A DNA stretch of 8,079 bases from an uncultured Pseudomonadales bacterium (GTDB lineage Bacteria > Pseudomonadota > Gammaproteobacteria > Pseudomonadales > Porticoccaceae): positions 1-8,079 of the forward strand of contig CAJQJT010000215.1 in NCBI GenBank assembly GCA_905478725.1, in the 5' to 3' direction. Positions 1 through 6,563 of the stretch are shown piece after piece; position 1 is the stretch's first letter, and every line of letters starts with the position of its first letter. The notes beneath the pieces are model-generated. The model ran no database searches. It was given only the letters and a program-made list of their open reading frames with translations, and had not been told where the DNA came from. The translations under genes were made by a program, and so were the position numbers.

Positions 1-118
1 ACTGCTTGAAGTCAACGCACTGGTTGGCAAGCAGGGTCCAATGACTACAGTCAAAGGCGTGATTCACTCAAGCCTGGGTCTGACTGCGGTAATGGTTCTG
101 GCGCTTAACCTGCTGTAA
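1..118 (+). CDS. C-terminal end of an unidentified integral membrane protein (5' truncated)
   Basis: Only the last 38 codons are in the window; the first complete codon is at base 2 and the TAA stop is at 116-118. The visible tail has a short polar stretch containing Lys-Gln-Gly-Pro-Met and then about 20 largely hydrophobic residues (Gly-Leu-Thr-Ala-Val-Met-Val-Leu-Ala-Leu-Asn-Leu-Leu). This looks like a final transmembrane helix ending almost at the C-terminus. I do not recognise the family from this fragment and assign no function. The reading is supported by the open frame up to the window edge and by the strong terminator starting 21 bases after the stop. That terminator separates this gene from the next transcription unit. 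Confidence 0.6.
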   Translation, partial: LLEVNALVGKQGPMTTVKGVIHSSLGLTAVMVLALNLL

Positions 119-139
119 TTGTTCGCAGCAAAGCATGTA

Positions 140-168
140 AAAAAAGCCGACCCAGTGTCGGCTTTTTT
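140..168 (+). terminator. Rho-independent terminator after the 5' membrane-protein gene
   Basis: A perfect 12-bp inverted repeat (AAAAAAGCCGAC at 140-151, GTCGGCTTTTTT at 157-168) encloses a 5-base loop (CCAGT). The GC-rich core of six pairs is followed directly by six T. The A-tract on the left arm could also make it work weakly on the opposite strand, but no gene converges on it here. Confidence 0.93.
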
Positions 169-225
169 GTGCCTGTTGGATTTAGGCTTGGCCCTAGGTG
201 CTAGTGATAAATAAGCTATTGTGCG

Positions 226-255
226 GATGTAGCTGGAAATTAATTTGCGTATAAT
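226..255 (+). promoter_or_regulatory. Candidate sigma70-type promoter for the coiled-coil gene and fumA
   Basis: A perfect TATAAT -10 element lies at 250-255, 38 bases before the ATG at 294. The -35 region about 17-18 bases upstream (near 226-231, GATGTA) matches the consensus poorly. A TTGTGC at 219-224 is too far away (25 bases) to pair with it. The preceding terminator at 140-168 means a new promoter is needed here, which supports the -10 call. The -35 assignment is weak. Confidence 0.5.
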
Positions 256-293
256 GCTGCCATCTTTCAGGTCTCTCTAAACAGGATTTTAAA

Positions 294-1100
294 ATGACTG
301 CGGAAAAACCCCGAATCAACCCCATTGTTGCCGAACGAGACGATATGATTGGGCGCTCATCGACTTCCACATCCTCTAGCAAAAAAGGTTCTTCTGGGGG
401 TGATGGCAAACGACCTGGCGGTGGCTCATCCAATGGTTCCTCTGGTGGGTCCGGCGGCAGTAATATCCTGGTACTGATTATTCTCGTGGCCCTGGTTGGC
501 GCAGGGGGCTTTGGCTGGGTTCAGTTTGCCTCACTGTCGGCCAACCACAGCGATTTACAGCAGCGTTTTGAATCTCTTGAATCTCGCCTTAGCAGTACCG
601 ATGAATCGGTGACTCAGTCCGGCGCGGCCATGCAGCTGAATATCAGCAAGCAGTCTGACGAGCTAAAAAAACACTGGAGTGAAATCCGTAAACTCTGGGG
701 CGTGACCAACGACATCAACAAAGCCAAAATTGATACCAACAAAAAAGATATCGCCTTTCTGGCCAACAAGCGCTCCGCGATTGAAAAGTCGATCTCTGAA
801 CTCAGTGCTCGAGTGGATAAAGAAAACCGCAGTCTGACCAATCTCAGCGGTAACTATCTGGCTATCTCGGCGGATATAGATGCGGTGAATGCCAGTGTGC
901 GAAAATTATCTGACAAAGTGGCCAGTCTTCAGTTATCACTGACTAACATTGATCGTCAGCTCAAGGCCAATGCCGAGGGCATTGAGTCTATGGATGCCTT
1001 TCGTCGTCAGACCAGTCAAAAAATTTACGCTCTCGAAAAGCGCTCTTCAGGCTCAGTGACGGCGCCAGCGACCAATGCTGTCACTCCGCCCAGCCAATAA
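294..1100 (+). CDS. Single-pass membrane protein with Gly/Ser-rich N-terminal tail and periplasmic coiled coil, function unknown
   Basis: A 268-residue protein in three parts. Residues 1-57 are polar and very rich in Ser and Gly, with scattered Lys/Arg (low complexity at about 22-56). Residues 58-79 form one strongly hydrophobic transmembrane helix. From about 82 to 250 the chain is predicted helical coiled coil, with repeating Leu/Ile/Val spacing and many Lys, Asp, Ser and Gln, and it ends in a short Pro/Thr/Ala tail. Positive charges before the helix suggest N-in, C-out topology, so the coiled coil would be periplasmic. No catalytic motif is visible. The ATG at 294 has AGGA at 283-286, seven bases upstream, and a TATAAT box further up. 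The stop is 21 bases before fumA and no terminator intervenes, so the two are probably co-transcribed. Such architecture occurs in envelope or division scaffolds, but that is only analogy. The gene itself is secure; its role is unknown. Confidence 0.85.
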   Translation: MTAEKPRINPIVAERDDMIGRSSTSTSSSKKGSSGGDGKRPGGGSSNGSSGGSGGSNILVLIILVALVGAGGFGWVQFASLSANHSDLQQRFESLESRLSSTDESVTQSGAAMQLNISKQSDELKKHWSEIRKLWGVTNDINKAKIDTNKKDIAFLANKRSAIEKSISELSARVDKENRSLTNLSGNYLAISADIDAVNASVRKLSDKVASLQLSLTNIDRQLKANAEGIESMDAFRRQTSQKIYALEKRSSGSVTAPATNAVTPPSQ

Positions 1101-1121
1101 ATAACAGGGATTAAAATCAGC

Positions 1122-2639
1122 ATGACTATTATTCGCCAACAAGATCTAATCGAGAGCGTCGCTGACGCGTTGCAATATATTTCCTATTACCACCCAGTGG
1201 ATTTTATTCAGGCGGTAAAACAGGCCTATGATCGTGAAGAGTCGAAAGCGGCGAAAGACGCTATGGCACAGATCCTGGTCAACTCGCGTATGTGCGCCAT
1301 GGGTCATCGGCCGATCTGTCAGGACACTGGTATTGTCACCGTGTTTGTTCGGGTGGGTATGAACGTCCAGTGGCAAGGGGATATGAGCCTTACCGATATG
1401 ATCAATCAGGGTGTCCGTCAAGCCTACACTCACCCAGACAATGTTCTGCGCGCCTCGATCCTCAGCGATCCCGATGGCGAGCGAAAAAATACCGGCGACA
1501 ACACTCCGGCGGTGATTCACTACGAAATAGTTCCTGGCGACAAGGTATCCATCGATGTGGCGGCCAAAGGTGGCGGCTCCGAAGCGAAATCCAAATTTGC
1601 CATGCTCAACCCCTCAGATTCAGTGGTCGATTGGGTCCTTAAAATGGTTCCCACCATGGGTGCCGGCTGGTGTCCACCGGGTATGCTGGGCATAGGTATT
1701 GGCGGCACTGCTGAAAAAGCCATGTTGCTGGCCAAGGAATCATTGCTTGAGCACATCGATATCTCAGAGCTCCAGGCGCGCGGTGCAAGCAATCGCAATG
1801 AAGAATTGCGTCTTGAGCTGTTCGACAAGGTCAATGCACTGGGCATTGGCGCTCAGGGTCTCGGCGGTTTGACCACGGTTCTCGATGTTAAGGTGAAAGA
1901 TTACCCCTCTCATGCGGCGAACAAAGCAGTGGCGATTATCCCTAACTGCGCTGCCACCCGCCATGTGCACTTTGACCTGGATGGCAGTGGCCCAGCGCAT
2001 CTGGAGCCGCCAAATCTTGAAGATTGGCCCGAAATCACCTGGGAAGCCGACGAATCTGTGCGCAGGGTCAATCTCAATGAAGTGACCCAGGAAGATATTG
2101 CCACTTGGAAGCCGGGTGACACCCTATTGCTATCAGGCAAAATGTTGACCGGACGCGATGCAGCGCATAAAAAAATGACCGACATTCTCGCCACTGGCGA
2201 GAAGTTGCCCGTGGACTTAACCGATCGCTTTATCTACTACGTGGGCCCAGTAGACCCAGTTCGTGAAGAAGCGGTTGGCCCTGCAGGTCCCACTACAGCA
2301 ACACGCATGGATAAATTTACCCGCACCATGCTCGAAGAAACTGGGCTGATGGGCATGATTGGTAAAGCCGAGCGCGGCCAAGTGGGTATAGATGCGATTC
2401 GTGACAATGAAGCGGTCTATCTAATTGCAGTGGGTGGCGCGGCCTATTTGGTGTCAAAGGCGATTACTCACGCTGAAGTCGTGGCTTTTCCCGAGTTGGG
2501 TATGGAAGCGATTTATGAATTTGAAGTGAAGGATATGCCGGTCACTGTGGCGGTGGATACCAAGGGCGAATCTGTGCATCGTATCGGGCCACAAATTTGG
2601 CAGGCAAAAATTGAGGAAAAAACCCTCAACTTGGTTTAG
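1122..2639 (+). CDS. fumA: Class I (4Fe-4S) fumarate hydratase
   Basis: A 505-residue class I fumarase, which interconverts fumarate and L-malate in the TCA cycle in the cytoplasm using a labile 4Fe-4S cluster. The three expected cluster cysteines are present: C66 in the CQDTG motif, C184 in GWCPP and C276 in PNCAA. Their spacing (118 and 92) is close to E. coli FumA (C105, C224, C318). Active-site residues recalled from the Leishmania class I structure also fit: Q67-D68, T391-T392 with R395 in the GPTTATRMD stretch, and K415 in GMIGKAERG. The length suits the roughly 505-510 residue form found in Pseudomonas; E. coli FumA is longer (548). The ATG at 1122 is preceded by AGGGA at 1106-1110, an 11-base spacing that is a little long. 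It lies 21 bases after the coiled-coil gene, probably in one operon. The symbol could equally be fumB or plain fum; the enzyme class is certain. Confidence 0.96.
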   Translation: MTIIRQQDLIESVADALQYISYYHPVDFIQAVKQAYDREESKAAKDAMAQILVNSRMCAMGHRPICQDTGIVTVFVRVGMNVQWQGDMSLTDMINQGVRQAYTHPDNVLRASILSDPDGERKNTGDNTPAVIHYEIVPGDKVSIDVAAKGGGSEAKSKFAMLNPSDSVVDWVLKMVPTMGAGWCPPGMLGIGIGGTAEKAMLLAKESLLEHIDISELQARGASNRNEELRLELFDKVNALGIGAQGLGGLTTVLDVKVKDYPSHAANKAVAIIPNCAATRHVHFDLDGSGPAHLEPPNLEDWPEITWEADESVRRVNLNEVTQEDIATWKPGDTLLLSGKMLTGRDAAHKKMTDILATGEKLPVDLTDRFIYYVGPVDPVREEAVGPAGPTTATRMDKFTRTMLEETGLMGMIGKAERGQVGIDAIRDNEAVYLIAVGGAAYLVSKAITHAEVVAFPELGMEAIYEFEVKDMPVTVAVDTKGESVHRIGPQIWQAKIEEKTLNLV

Positions 2640-2731
2640 TCTTAAGAGGCTAGTTAGTTCTGACCTGTCGGTTAGTGAATAGACTGGATATGTAAGTTAG
2701 ATTGTTCGGGCAGGATAGGTAAGGTTTACAC

Positions 2732-2740
2732 TGGTATAAA
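2732..2740 (+). promoter_or_regulatory. Candidate extended -10 promoter for ompA
   Basis: The sequence TGGTATAAA (2732-2740) matches an extended -10 element (TGn followed by TATAAA), which can work without a good -35 box; none is evident at the right distance. An overlapping alternative is TTTACA (2725-2730) with TATAAA (2746-2751), but its 15-base spacer is short. Either choice starts transcription at about 2747-2758, giving a 5' leader of roughly 60-70 bases. Confidence 0.5.
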
Positions 2741-2754
2741 AAGTGTATAAAGCG

Positions 2755-2778
2755 TGAGTGCACATCAACATGCACTCA
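2755..2778 (+). promoter_or_regulatory. Stem-loop in the ompA leader (or fumA 3' end)
   Basis: A perfect 8-bp inverted repeat (TGAGTGCA at 2755-2762, TGCACTCA at 2771-2778) encloses an 8-base loop. Five more A and GGA follow, then 11 T (2787-2797). The T run begins eight bases after the stem, so this is a poor intrinsic terminator for fumA. It lies just inside the predicted 5' end of the ompA transcript. A 5' stem-loop stabilises the E. coli ompA mRNA, and a similar role here is inference. Confidence 0.55.
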
Positions 2779-2786
2779 AAAAAGGA

Positions 2787-2797
2787 TTTTTTTTTTT
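2787..2797 (+). repeat. T11 homopolymer tract in the ompA leader
   Basis: Eleven consecutive T lie between the leader stem-loop and the ribosome binding site (AAGGGAG at 2804-2810). It is the longest homopolymer I noticed in the window. It is outside the coding sequence and downstream of the predicted promoter, so length change would alter leader folding rather than reading frame. Confidence 0.9.
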
Positions 2798-2815
2798 AGT
2801 TTTAAGGGAGAAAGT

Positions 2816-3790
2816 ATGAAATCTATAAATGGATTGTTGGGAGCAATGACACTGGTTTTAGCGGGGGCAGCAACTGCCGCCGATGACTGGTATGTGGGTG
2901 TGACAGCTGGTCACTATGATCTGGATGGCGAACGCGCCATTGTTGAAGATCACAATAGTGTGACCGCCGGTGTACAAGTGGGTAAATACCTCTCCGACAC
3001 ATTGGCAGTGGAATTGGGTTACGGCGCCAATGCCGGACACGATGATTTCGATGTGCTGTCATTAAATGGTTTGCTCTGGTTAAACAATAACGATGCCACT
3101 AACTGGCGTCCCTATGTGTTATTCGGTCTTAATCAGTACGACTTTCAAGATGCTTCGAATCTAGTGCTAGATCATGACGATCGCTCCACTCAGATAATGG
3201 TGGGTGTCGGCATGGGCACGCAGTTTAGTCACGGTCTTGAGTTTCGTGCGGATGTGCGCGGCATGGCAGGTCATGACGAAGACGGTGAAGATGTGGGTGT
3301 GCAGTTCTCACTGAATAAAGTCTTTGGTAGCAAGTCAGCTGCGCCTGCGCCTGCGCCAGCACCAGTTGCTGAGCCTGTTGTTGCTCAGGCAATAGCAGAG
3401 CCAGAAGTCGAGGCGGAACCAGAAGTTCGCACCATCACCGTACGACTCAATGTTGAATTTGAATTTAACAACGACACTGTGTTGGCTGTTTATGGTGATC
3501 AGTTAGAAGCCATTGCCGCCGCCATGAAAGCCCAGGACGATATAGATCTGGTGCTCGAGGGTCACAGTGATAGCCGCGGAGCCGACCAGTACAACATGAG
3601 TTTGTCTGATCGTCGCGCCAAAGCCGTTAAAGCCAAGCTGGTCGAGGATTACGGTATTCCTGCCGCACGTATCAGTGCAGTGGGCTACGGTGAGACTAAG
3701 CCAATAGCCACCAACGAAACTGACGAAGGCCGCGCACGCAACCGCCGTGTAGTGGGTGAGATGTCTTTTTCTGAGGTCTACAACTTCTAA
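2816..3790 (+). CDS. ompA: OmpA-family outer-membrane protein with peptidoglycan-binding C-terminal domain
   Basis: A 324-residue exported protein linking the outer membrane to peptidoglycan. Residues 1-21 are a signal peptide (Lys at 2, hydrophobic core, Ala-Thr-Ala cleavage site at 19-21). Residues 22-170 look like an eight-strand beta-barrel with alternating hydrophobic strands. The last strand ends in Phe170 (GVQFSLNKVF), typical of the beta-signal read by the Bam complex. Residues 175-204 are a Pro/Ala/Glu-rich linker. Residues 207-315 form the OmpA C-terminal domain with GHSDSRG and LSDRRA. D252 and R267 match E. coli OmpA D271 and R286, which bind diaminopimelate in peptidoglycan. The overall sequence differs from E. 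coli OmpA and is closer in style to OprF/OmpA-like proteins of marine gammaproteobacteria, so the symbol is by family only. A strong AAGGGAG site sits five bases before the ATG. The gene is monocistronic, bounded by its own promoter and a terminator, as expected for an abundant porin-like protein. Confidence 0.93.
   Translation: MKSINGLLGAMTLVLAGAATAADDWYVGVTAGHYDLDGERAIVEDHNSVTAGVQVGKYLSDTLAVELGYGANAGHDDFDVLSLNGLLWLNNNDATNWRPYVLFGLNQYDFQDASNLVLDHDDRSTQIMVGVGMGTQFSHGLEFRADVRGMAGHDEDGEDVGVQFSLNKVFGSKSAAPAPAPAPVAEPVVAQAIAEPEVEAEPEVRTITVRLNVEFEFNNDTVLAVYGDQLEAIAAAMKAQDDIDLVLEGHSDSRGADQYNMSLSDRRAKAVKAKLVEDYGIPAARISAVGYGETKPIATNETDEGRARNRRVVGEMSFSEVYNF
3341..3364 (+). repeat. Four tandem 6-bp units encoding the Ala-Pro linker of OmpA
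   Basis: Two exact GCGCCT units are followed by GCGCCA and GCACCA, giving (Ala-Pro)x4 at residues 177-184. The repeat stays in frame if units are gained or lost, so the linker length could vary between strains without disrupting the protein. Confidence 0.85.
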
Positions 3791-3810
3791 TTGGAGTTGG
3801 CTCTAGTACT

Positions 3811-3844
3811 AAAAACGGCGCTATCTACATAGCGCCGTTTTTTT
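3811..3844 (+). terminator. Rho-independent terminator of ompA
   Basis: A 14-bp perfect inverted repeat (3811-3824 with 3829-3842) has the core ACGGCGCTAT/ATAGCGCCGT and a 4-base loop (CTAC). A run of seven T (3838-3844) includes the right arm's end. It begins 20 bases after the ompA stop and isolates ompA from sbcB. Confidence 0.95.
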
Positions 3845-3902
3845 ATGTATAAAAAATCATTGTGATGGATAATGACCGCTAGCAAATCTGCGAGGCTAAA
3901 AA

Positions 3903-5339
3903 ATGGACAACACATTCTATTGGCACGACTACGAAACCTTTGGTATCAATCCGTCGATTGACAGACCCAGTCAGTTTGCCGGTCTGCGCACCGACTTTGA
4001 TCTAAACCCCATTGGTGAACCGCTGGTGATTTATTGCCAGCCACAGCCGGATCTGTTGCCCGCACCCCAGGCTTGCCTAGTCACAGGAATAACCCCCCAG
4101 CATGCGCTCAAAGAAGGCCTCACAGAGCCCGCGTTTATCGCTGCTATCCATCAGCAGATGGCGCGCCCCAACACCTGTAGTGTCGGTTACAACAGTATTC
4201 GCTTTGATGATGAAGTGACTAGATACACCCTGTATAGAAATTTTTACGATCCCTATCAGCGTGAGTGGAAAAACGGCAACTCACGCTGGGATATTATCGA
4301 TATGCTGCGTCTCTGCCGCGCCCTGCGCCCCGAAGGCATCGAATGGCCTGATCATGAACCCGGCCGCCCCAGCTTTAAACTTGAAGACCTCACTGCAGCC
4401 AATGGCCTGGCTCACGAAGCCGCCCACGACGCGCTCTCGGATGTCACGGCGACCATTGCCATGGCCAAGCTGGTTAAGGAAAAGCAGCCGCGACTGTTTG
4501 AATACGCCCTGCAAAATCGCGGTAAAAAACAGATCGCGGCCATGCTCGATCTCAAGGCGCGCAAGCCGTTTTTCCATATCTCTGGCATGCTCGCCAAAGA
4601 ACATATGTACGGCGCTCTGATGATGCCTTTGGCCCAGCATCCCACCAATAGCAATGGCATTATCTGCTTTGACCTGTCCGCCGACCCAGAGACTCTGGTG
4701 GGCCTCAATGAGCATCAGATTCGCGATCGCGTATTTACTGCCAGCAGTGATTTACCCGAAGGCACAGAGCGTATTCCTCTCAAAGTTATCCATATCAACA
4801 AGGCACCGGTAGTGACCACTCACAAGCTGGTAGATGCCGCCGCAGCCAAGCGTTTGGATATTGATCTTGAGCGCTGTGATCGTAACTGGCAGCGTCTCAA
4901 CAGCATGGATCTCAGTGACAAGCTGCAGCTGGTGTTTCGCGATCAGAAATTCCCACCCAAATCCGATGCCGAGCAACAGCTCTATGGCGGCTTTTTGCCC
5001 AACCAGGACAAGAGTCTGCTCGATGATGTGCGGCAGGCTACGGCTAGTGACTTCAGTCAGCAGCAATTTTATTTTGCCGATCAGCGTTACAACCAATTGC
5101 TGTTTAGCTATCGCGCCCGCTACTTCCCCGAGTCTCTCACTGCCGAAGAGCAACAGACCTGGCTTGAGAGCTGTCGCTGGCGTCTTACCGATGAGACATC
5201 TGGTTATCTAACCTTGCAGCAAAATCGCAAGACTCTCGATGAATTGCTCGCCGACGGTAGTCTCAGTGATCACAAGCGTGGCGTGCTGCAAGCACTGGAG
5301 AGTTGGAGCGAGTCGGTGACACAGCAGTTTGGGCTTTAG
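3903..5339 (+). CDS. sbcB: Exonuclease I (3'-5' single-strand DNA exonuclease)
   Basis: A 478-residue protein, close to the 475 of E. coli SbcB. It degrades single-stranded DNA 3' to 5' and takes part in mismatch repair and recombination. The DEDDh active site is complete with a constant offset of six from E. coli numbering: D9 and E11 (HDYETFG), D102 (NSIRFDDE), H175 and D180 (HDALSDV). Residues 1 to about 195 are the exonuclease domain. The rest fits the SH3-like and helical C-terminal parts that close over the DNA. The stretch around 205-245 (GKKQ, KPFFHISGM) also matches my memory of the family. The ATG at 3903 has GAGG at 3892-3895, seven bases upstream. The ompA terminator lies just before it, so it needs its own promoter. 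A GATAAT at 3868-3873 is a possible -10, but no convincing -35 was found. No clear terminator follows, so some transcripts may read into pyrB. Confidence 0.96.
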   Translation: MDNTFYWHDYETFGINPSIDRPSQFAGLRTDFDLNPIGEPLVIYCQPQPDLLPAPQACLVTGITPQHALKEGLTEPAFIAAIHQQMARPNTCSVGYNSIRFDDEVTRYTLYRNFYDPYQREWKNGNSRWDIIDMLRLCRALRPEGIEWPDHEPGRPSFKLEDLTAANGLAHEAAHDALSDVTATIAMAKLVKEKQPRLFEYALQNRGKKQIAAMLDLKARKPFFHISGMLAKEHMYGALMMPLAQHPTNSNGIICFDLSADPETLVGLNEHQIRDRVFTASSDLPEGTERIPLKVIHINKAPVVTTHKLVDAAAAKRLDIDLERCDRNWQRLNSMDLSDKLQLVFRDQKFPPKSDAEQQLYGGFLPNQDKSLLDDVRQATASDFSQQQFYFADQRYNQLLFSYRARYFPESLTAEEQQTWLESCRWRLTDETSGYLTLQQNRKTLDELLADGSLSDHKRGVLQALESWSESVTQQFGL

Positions 5340-5369
5340 TCGAGCTGTCGAACTGACCTGCGGTTGTAA

Positions 5370-5398
5370 TTGAGAAGAACAGGTAAACAGGCTAGAAT
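5370..5398 (+). promoter_or_regulatory. Sigma70-type promoter for pyrB
   Basis: TTGAGA (5370-5375) and TAGAAT (5393-5398) are separated by exactly 17 bases, so both boxes match consensus at four or five of six positions. Transcription would start near 5405. That leaves a leader of about 24 bases before GTG 5429, with no room for a pyrL-type attenuator. Confidence 0.7.
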
Positions 5399-5428
5399 CC
5401 GCCAACTAAATTGCCCTCAAGGTACCCC

Positions 5429-6442
5429 GTGAACTTTACCGGCGCGCACATACTTTCCATCAGCCAGTTTCAGCGGCAGAATGTTGAACAGATTTTCTCT
5501 GTAGCAGATCGAATGGAGCCCTATGCACTGCGCAAAAGGGTTACCCGCGTTCTTGAAGGCGCCATTCTCGGCAATATGTTTTTCGAAGCCAGCACCAGAA
5601 CCCGCGTCAGTTTCGGCTCCGCGTTTAACCTACTCGGCGGCGAAGTGCGCGAGACCGCCGGCTTTGAAAGCTCGGCACTGGTCAAAGGCGAATCGCTACA
5701 GGACACCGCTAGAGTTCTGTCAGGCTTTAGTGATGTAATTTGCATGCGCCATCCCCAGGAAGGCTCGGTGGCAGATTTTGCCAGCGCCAGTCGTGTGCCA
5801 GTAATGAACGGCGGTGACGGTGCCAATGAACACCCCACTCAAGCACTACTGGATCTCTATACCATTGGCCGCGAACTGGAAGCCAAGGGTCGCACTATCG
5901 ATGGTCTGCGAATTGCCATGATCGGCGACCTGCGCCACGGTCGCACAGTACACTCCCTGAGCAAGCTGCTGAGTCTCTACACCAATATTCAGGTAATGCT
6001 GATTTCGCCAAAAGAGCTGGCCCTGCCCGAGACTATTATCGAGCAGATGCGCAGCGCCGGTGTAAAAGTGACGGTCTCCGATGAGCTGAATAACAGCATC
6101 GCCAATGTGGATATTGTCTACTCTACACGGATTCAAGAAGAGCGCTTTACCAGCAAAGCCGAAGCCGATTTATACCGCGGCAAGTTTCGCCTTAACCAGG
6201 CTATCTACACCAAGCACTGCGAGCCGAACACGGTGATTATGCACCCACTGCCGAGAGACTCCCGCAGCGATGCCAATGAGCTGGACTGCGATCTTGACGA
6301 CAACCCTAATCTGGCGATTTTTCGCCAGACCGACAATGGTCTGCTGATTCGCATGGCGCTATTTGCCCTAGTGCTGGATGTGGTGGACAAGGTTGATGAG
6401 TTCTCTCGTGAGGTTCACTGGTACAACCCCCGACAACAATAA
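5429..6442 (+). CDS. pyrB: Aspartate carbamoyltransferase, catalytic chain
   Basis: This enzyme condenses carbamoyl phosphate and aspartate to N-carbamoyl-aspartate, the committed step of pyrimidine synthesis. From GTG 5429 it has 337 residues. Carbamoyl-phosphate-binding STRTR is at 55-59, the mobile-loop Lys is K86 (VKGESL), HPTQ is at 135-138, GRTVHS begins at 171, R234 lies in TRIQEER and HPLPR is at 272-276. All match E. coli PyrB motifs. I prefer GTG 5429 over an in-frame TTG at 5411. AAGG (5419-5422) lies six bases before the GTG, the promoter would leave only about six bases of leader for the TTG, and the resulting start (MNFTGAHILSI) resembles related PyrB proteins as I recall them. 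It is about 25 residues longer than E. coli PyrB, mostly at the C-terminus. No pyrI regulatory chain follows, so this is probably the unlinked, Shewanella-like form; whether pyrI exists elsewhere is unknown. Confidence 0.94.
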   Translation: MNFTGAHILSISQFQRQNVEQIFSVADRMEPYALRKRVTRVLEGAILGNMFFEASTRTRVSFGSAFNLLGGEVRETAGFESSALVKGESLQDTARVLSGFSDVICMRHPQEGSVADFASASRVPVMNGGDGANEHPTQALLDLYTIGRELEAKGRTIDGLRIAMIGDLRHGRTVHSLSKLLSLYTNIQVMLISPKELALPETIIEQMRSAGVKVTVSDELNNSIANVDIVYSTRIQEERFTSKAEADLYRGKFRLNQAIYTKHCEPNTVIMHPLPRDSRSDANELDCDLDDNPNLAIFRQTDNGLLIRMALFALVLDVVDKVDEFSREVHWYNPRQQ

Positions 6443-6449
6443 CACCCTT

Positions 6450-6497
6450 GACCATACCCTCCGGTTACCAGTAACTGGCGGCGATGGTCTTTGTTTC
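6450..6497 (+). terminator. Candidate terminator of pyrB (imperfect hairpin)
   Basis: The outer stem GACCAT (6450-6455)/ATGGTC (6484-6489) encloses an inner stem at 6461-6467/6472-6478 with one G-U pair. An asymmetric internal region separates the two stems. A T-rich stretch (TTTGTTTC, 6490-6497) follows. The broken stem and interrupted T run make it weaker than the other two terminators here. Confidence 0.5.
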
Positions 6498-6563
6498 AAG
6501 TATTCAAAAAACTGCCTGAAATTTTATTAGAGCATGTAGGCCAAGAGTACTTTAGAGGTTCCA

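Noticed and set aside
1146..1520. A minus-strand open frame opposite fumA, and similar ones further along the gene
   Set aside because: The fumarase reading is certain from its cysteines and active-site motifs; the opposite frames are Cys/Arg/His-rich or repetitive in the way typical of shadow frames.
2755..2797. Hairpin plus T-run as a standard terminator of fumA
   Set aside because: The T-run starts eight bases past the stem and the stem is only moderately GC-rich. The predicted ompA promoter lies upstream, so a strong terminator here would block ompA. A leader role is more likely, although partial termination is not excluded.
3849..3873. Promoter for sbcB (TATAAA 3849-3854 or GATAAT 3868-3873)
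   Set aside because: Neither has a convincing -35 at 16-18 bases. A promoter must exist here because of the terminator just upstream, but I could not decide its position, so it is not listed as a feature.
4281..4715. A 144-codon open frame on the minus strand inside sbcB
   Set aside because: It lies wholly within a gene with a complete DEDDh active site, has no promoter or ribosome site I can see, and its translation resembles no family.
4752..5153. A 133-codon minus-strand open frame inside sbcB
   Set aside because: This is an antisense shadow of the sbcB C-terminal coding region, with no independent signals.
5336..5356. Inverted repeat just after sbcB (TCGA...TCGA) as a terminator
   Set aside because: The stem is only four perfect pairs (extended only through a bulge) and no T-run follows.
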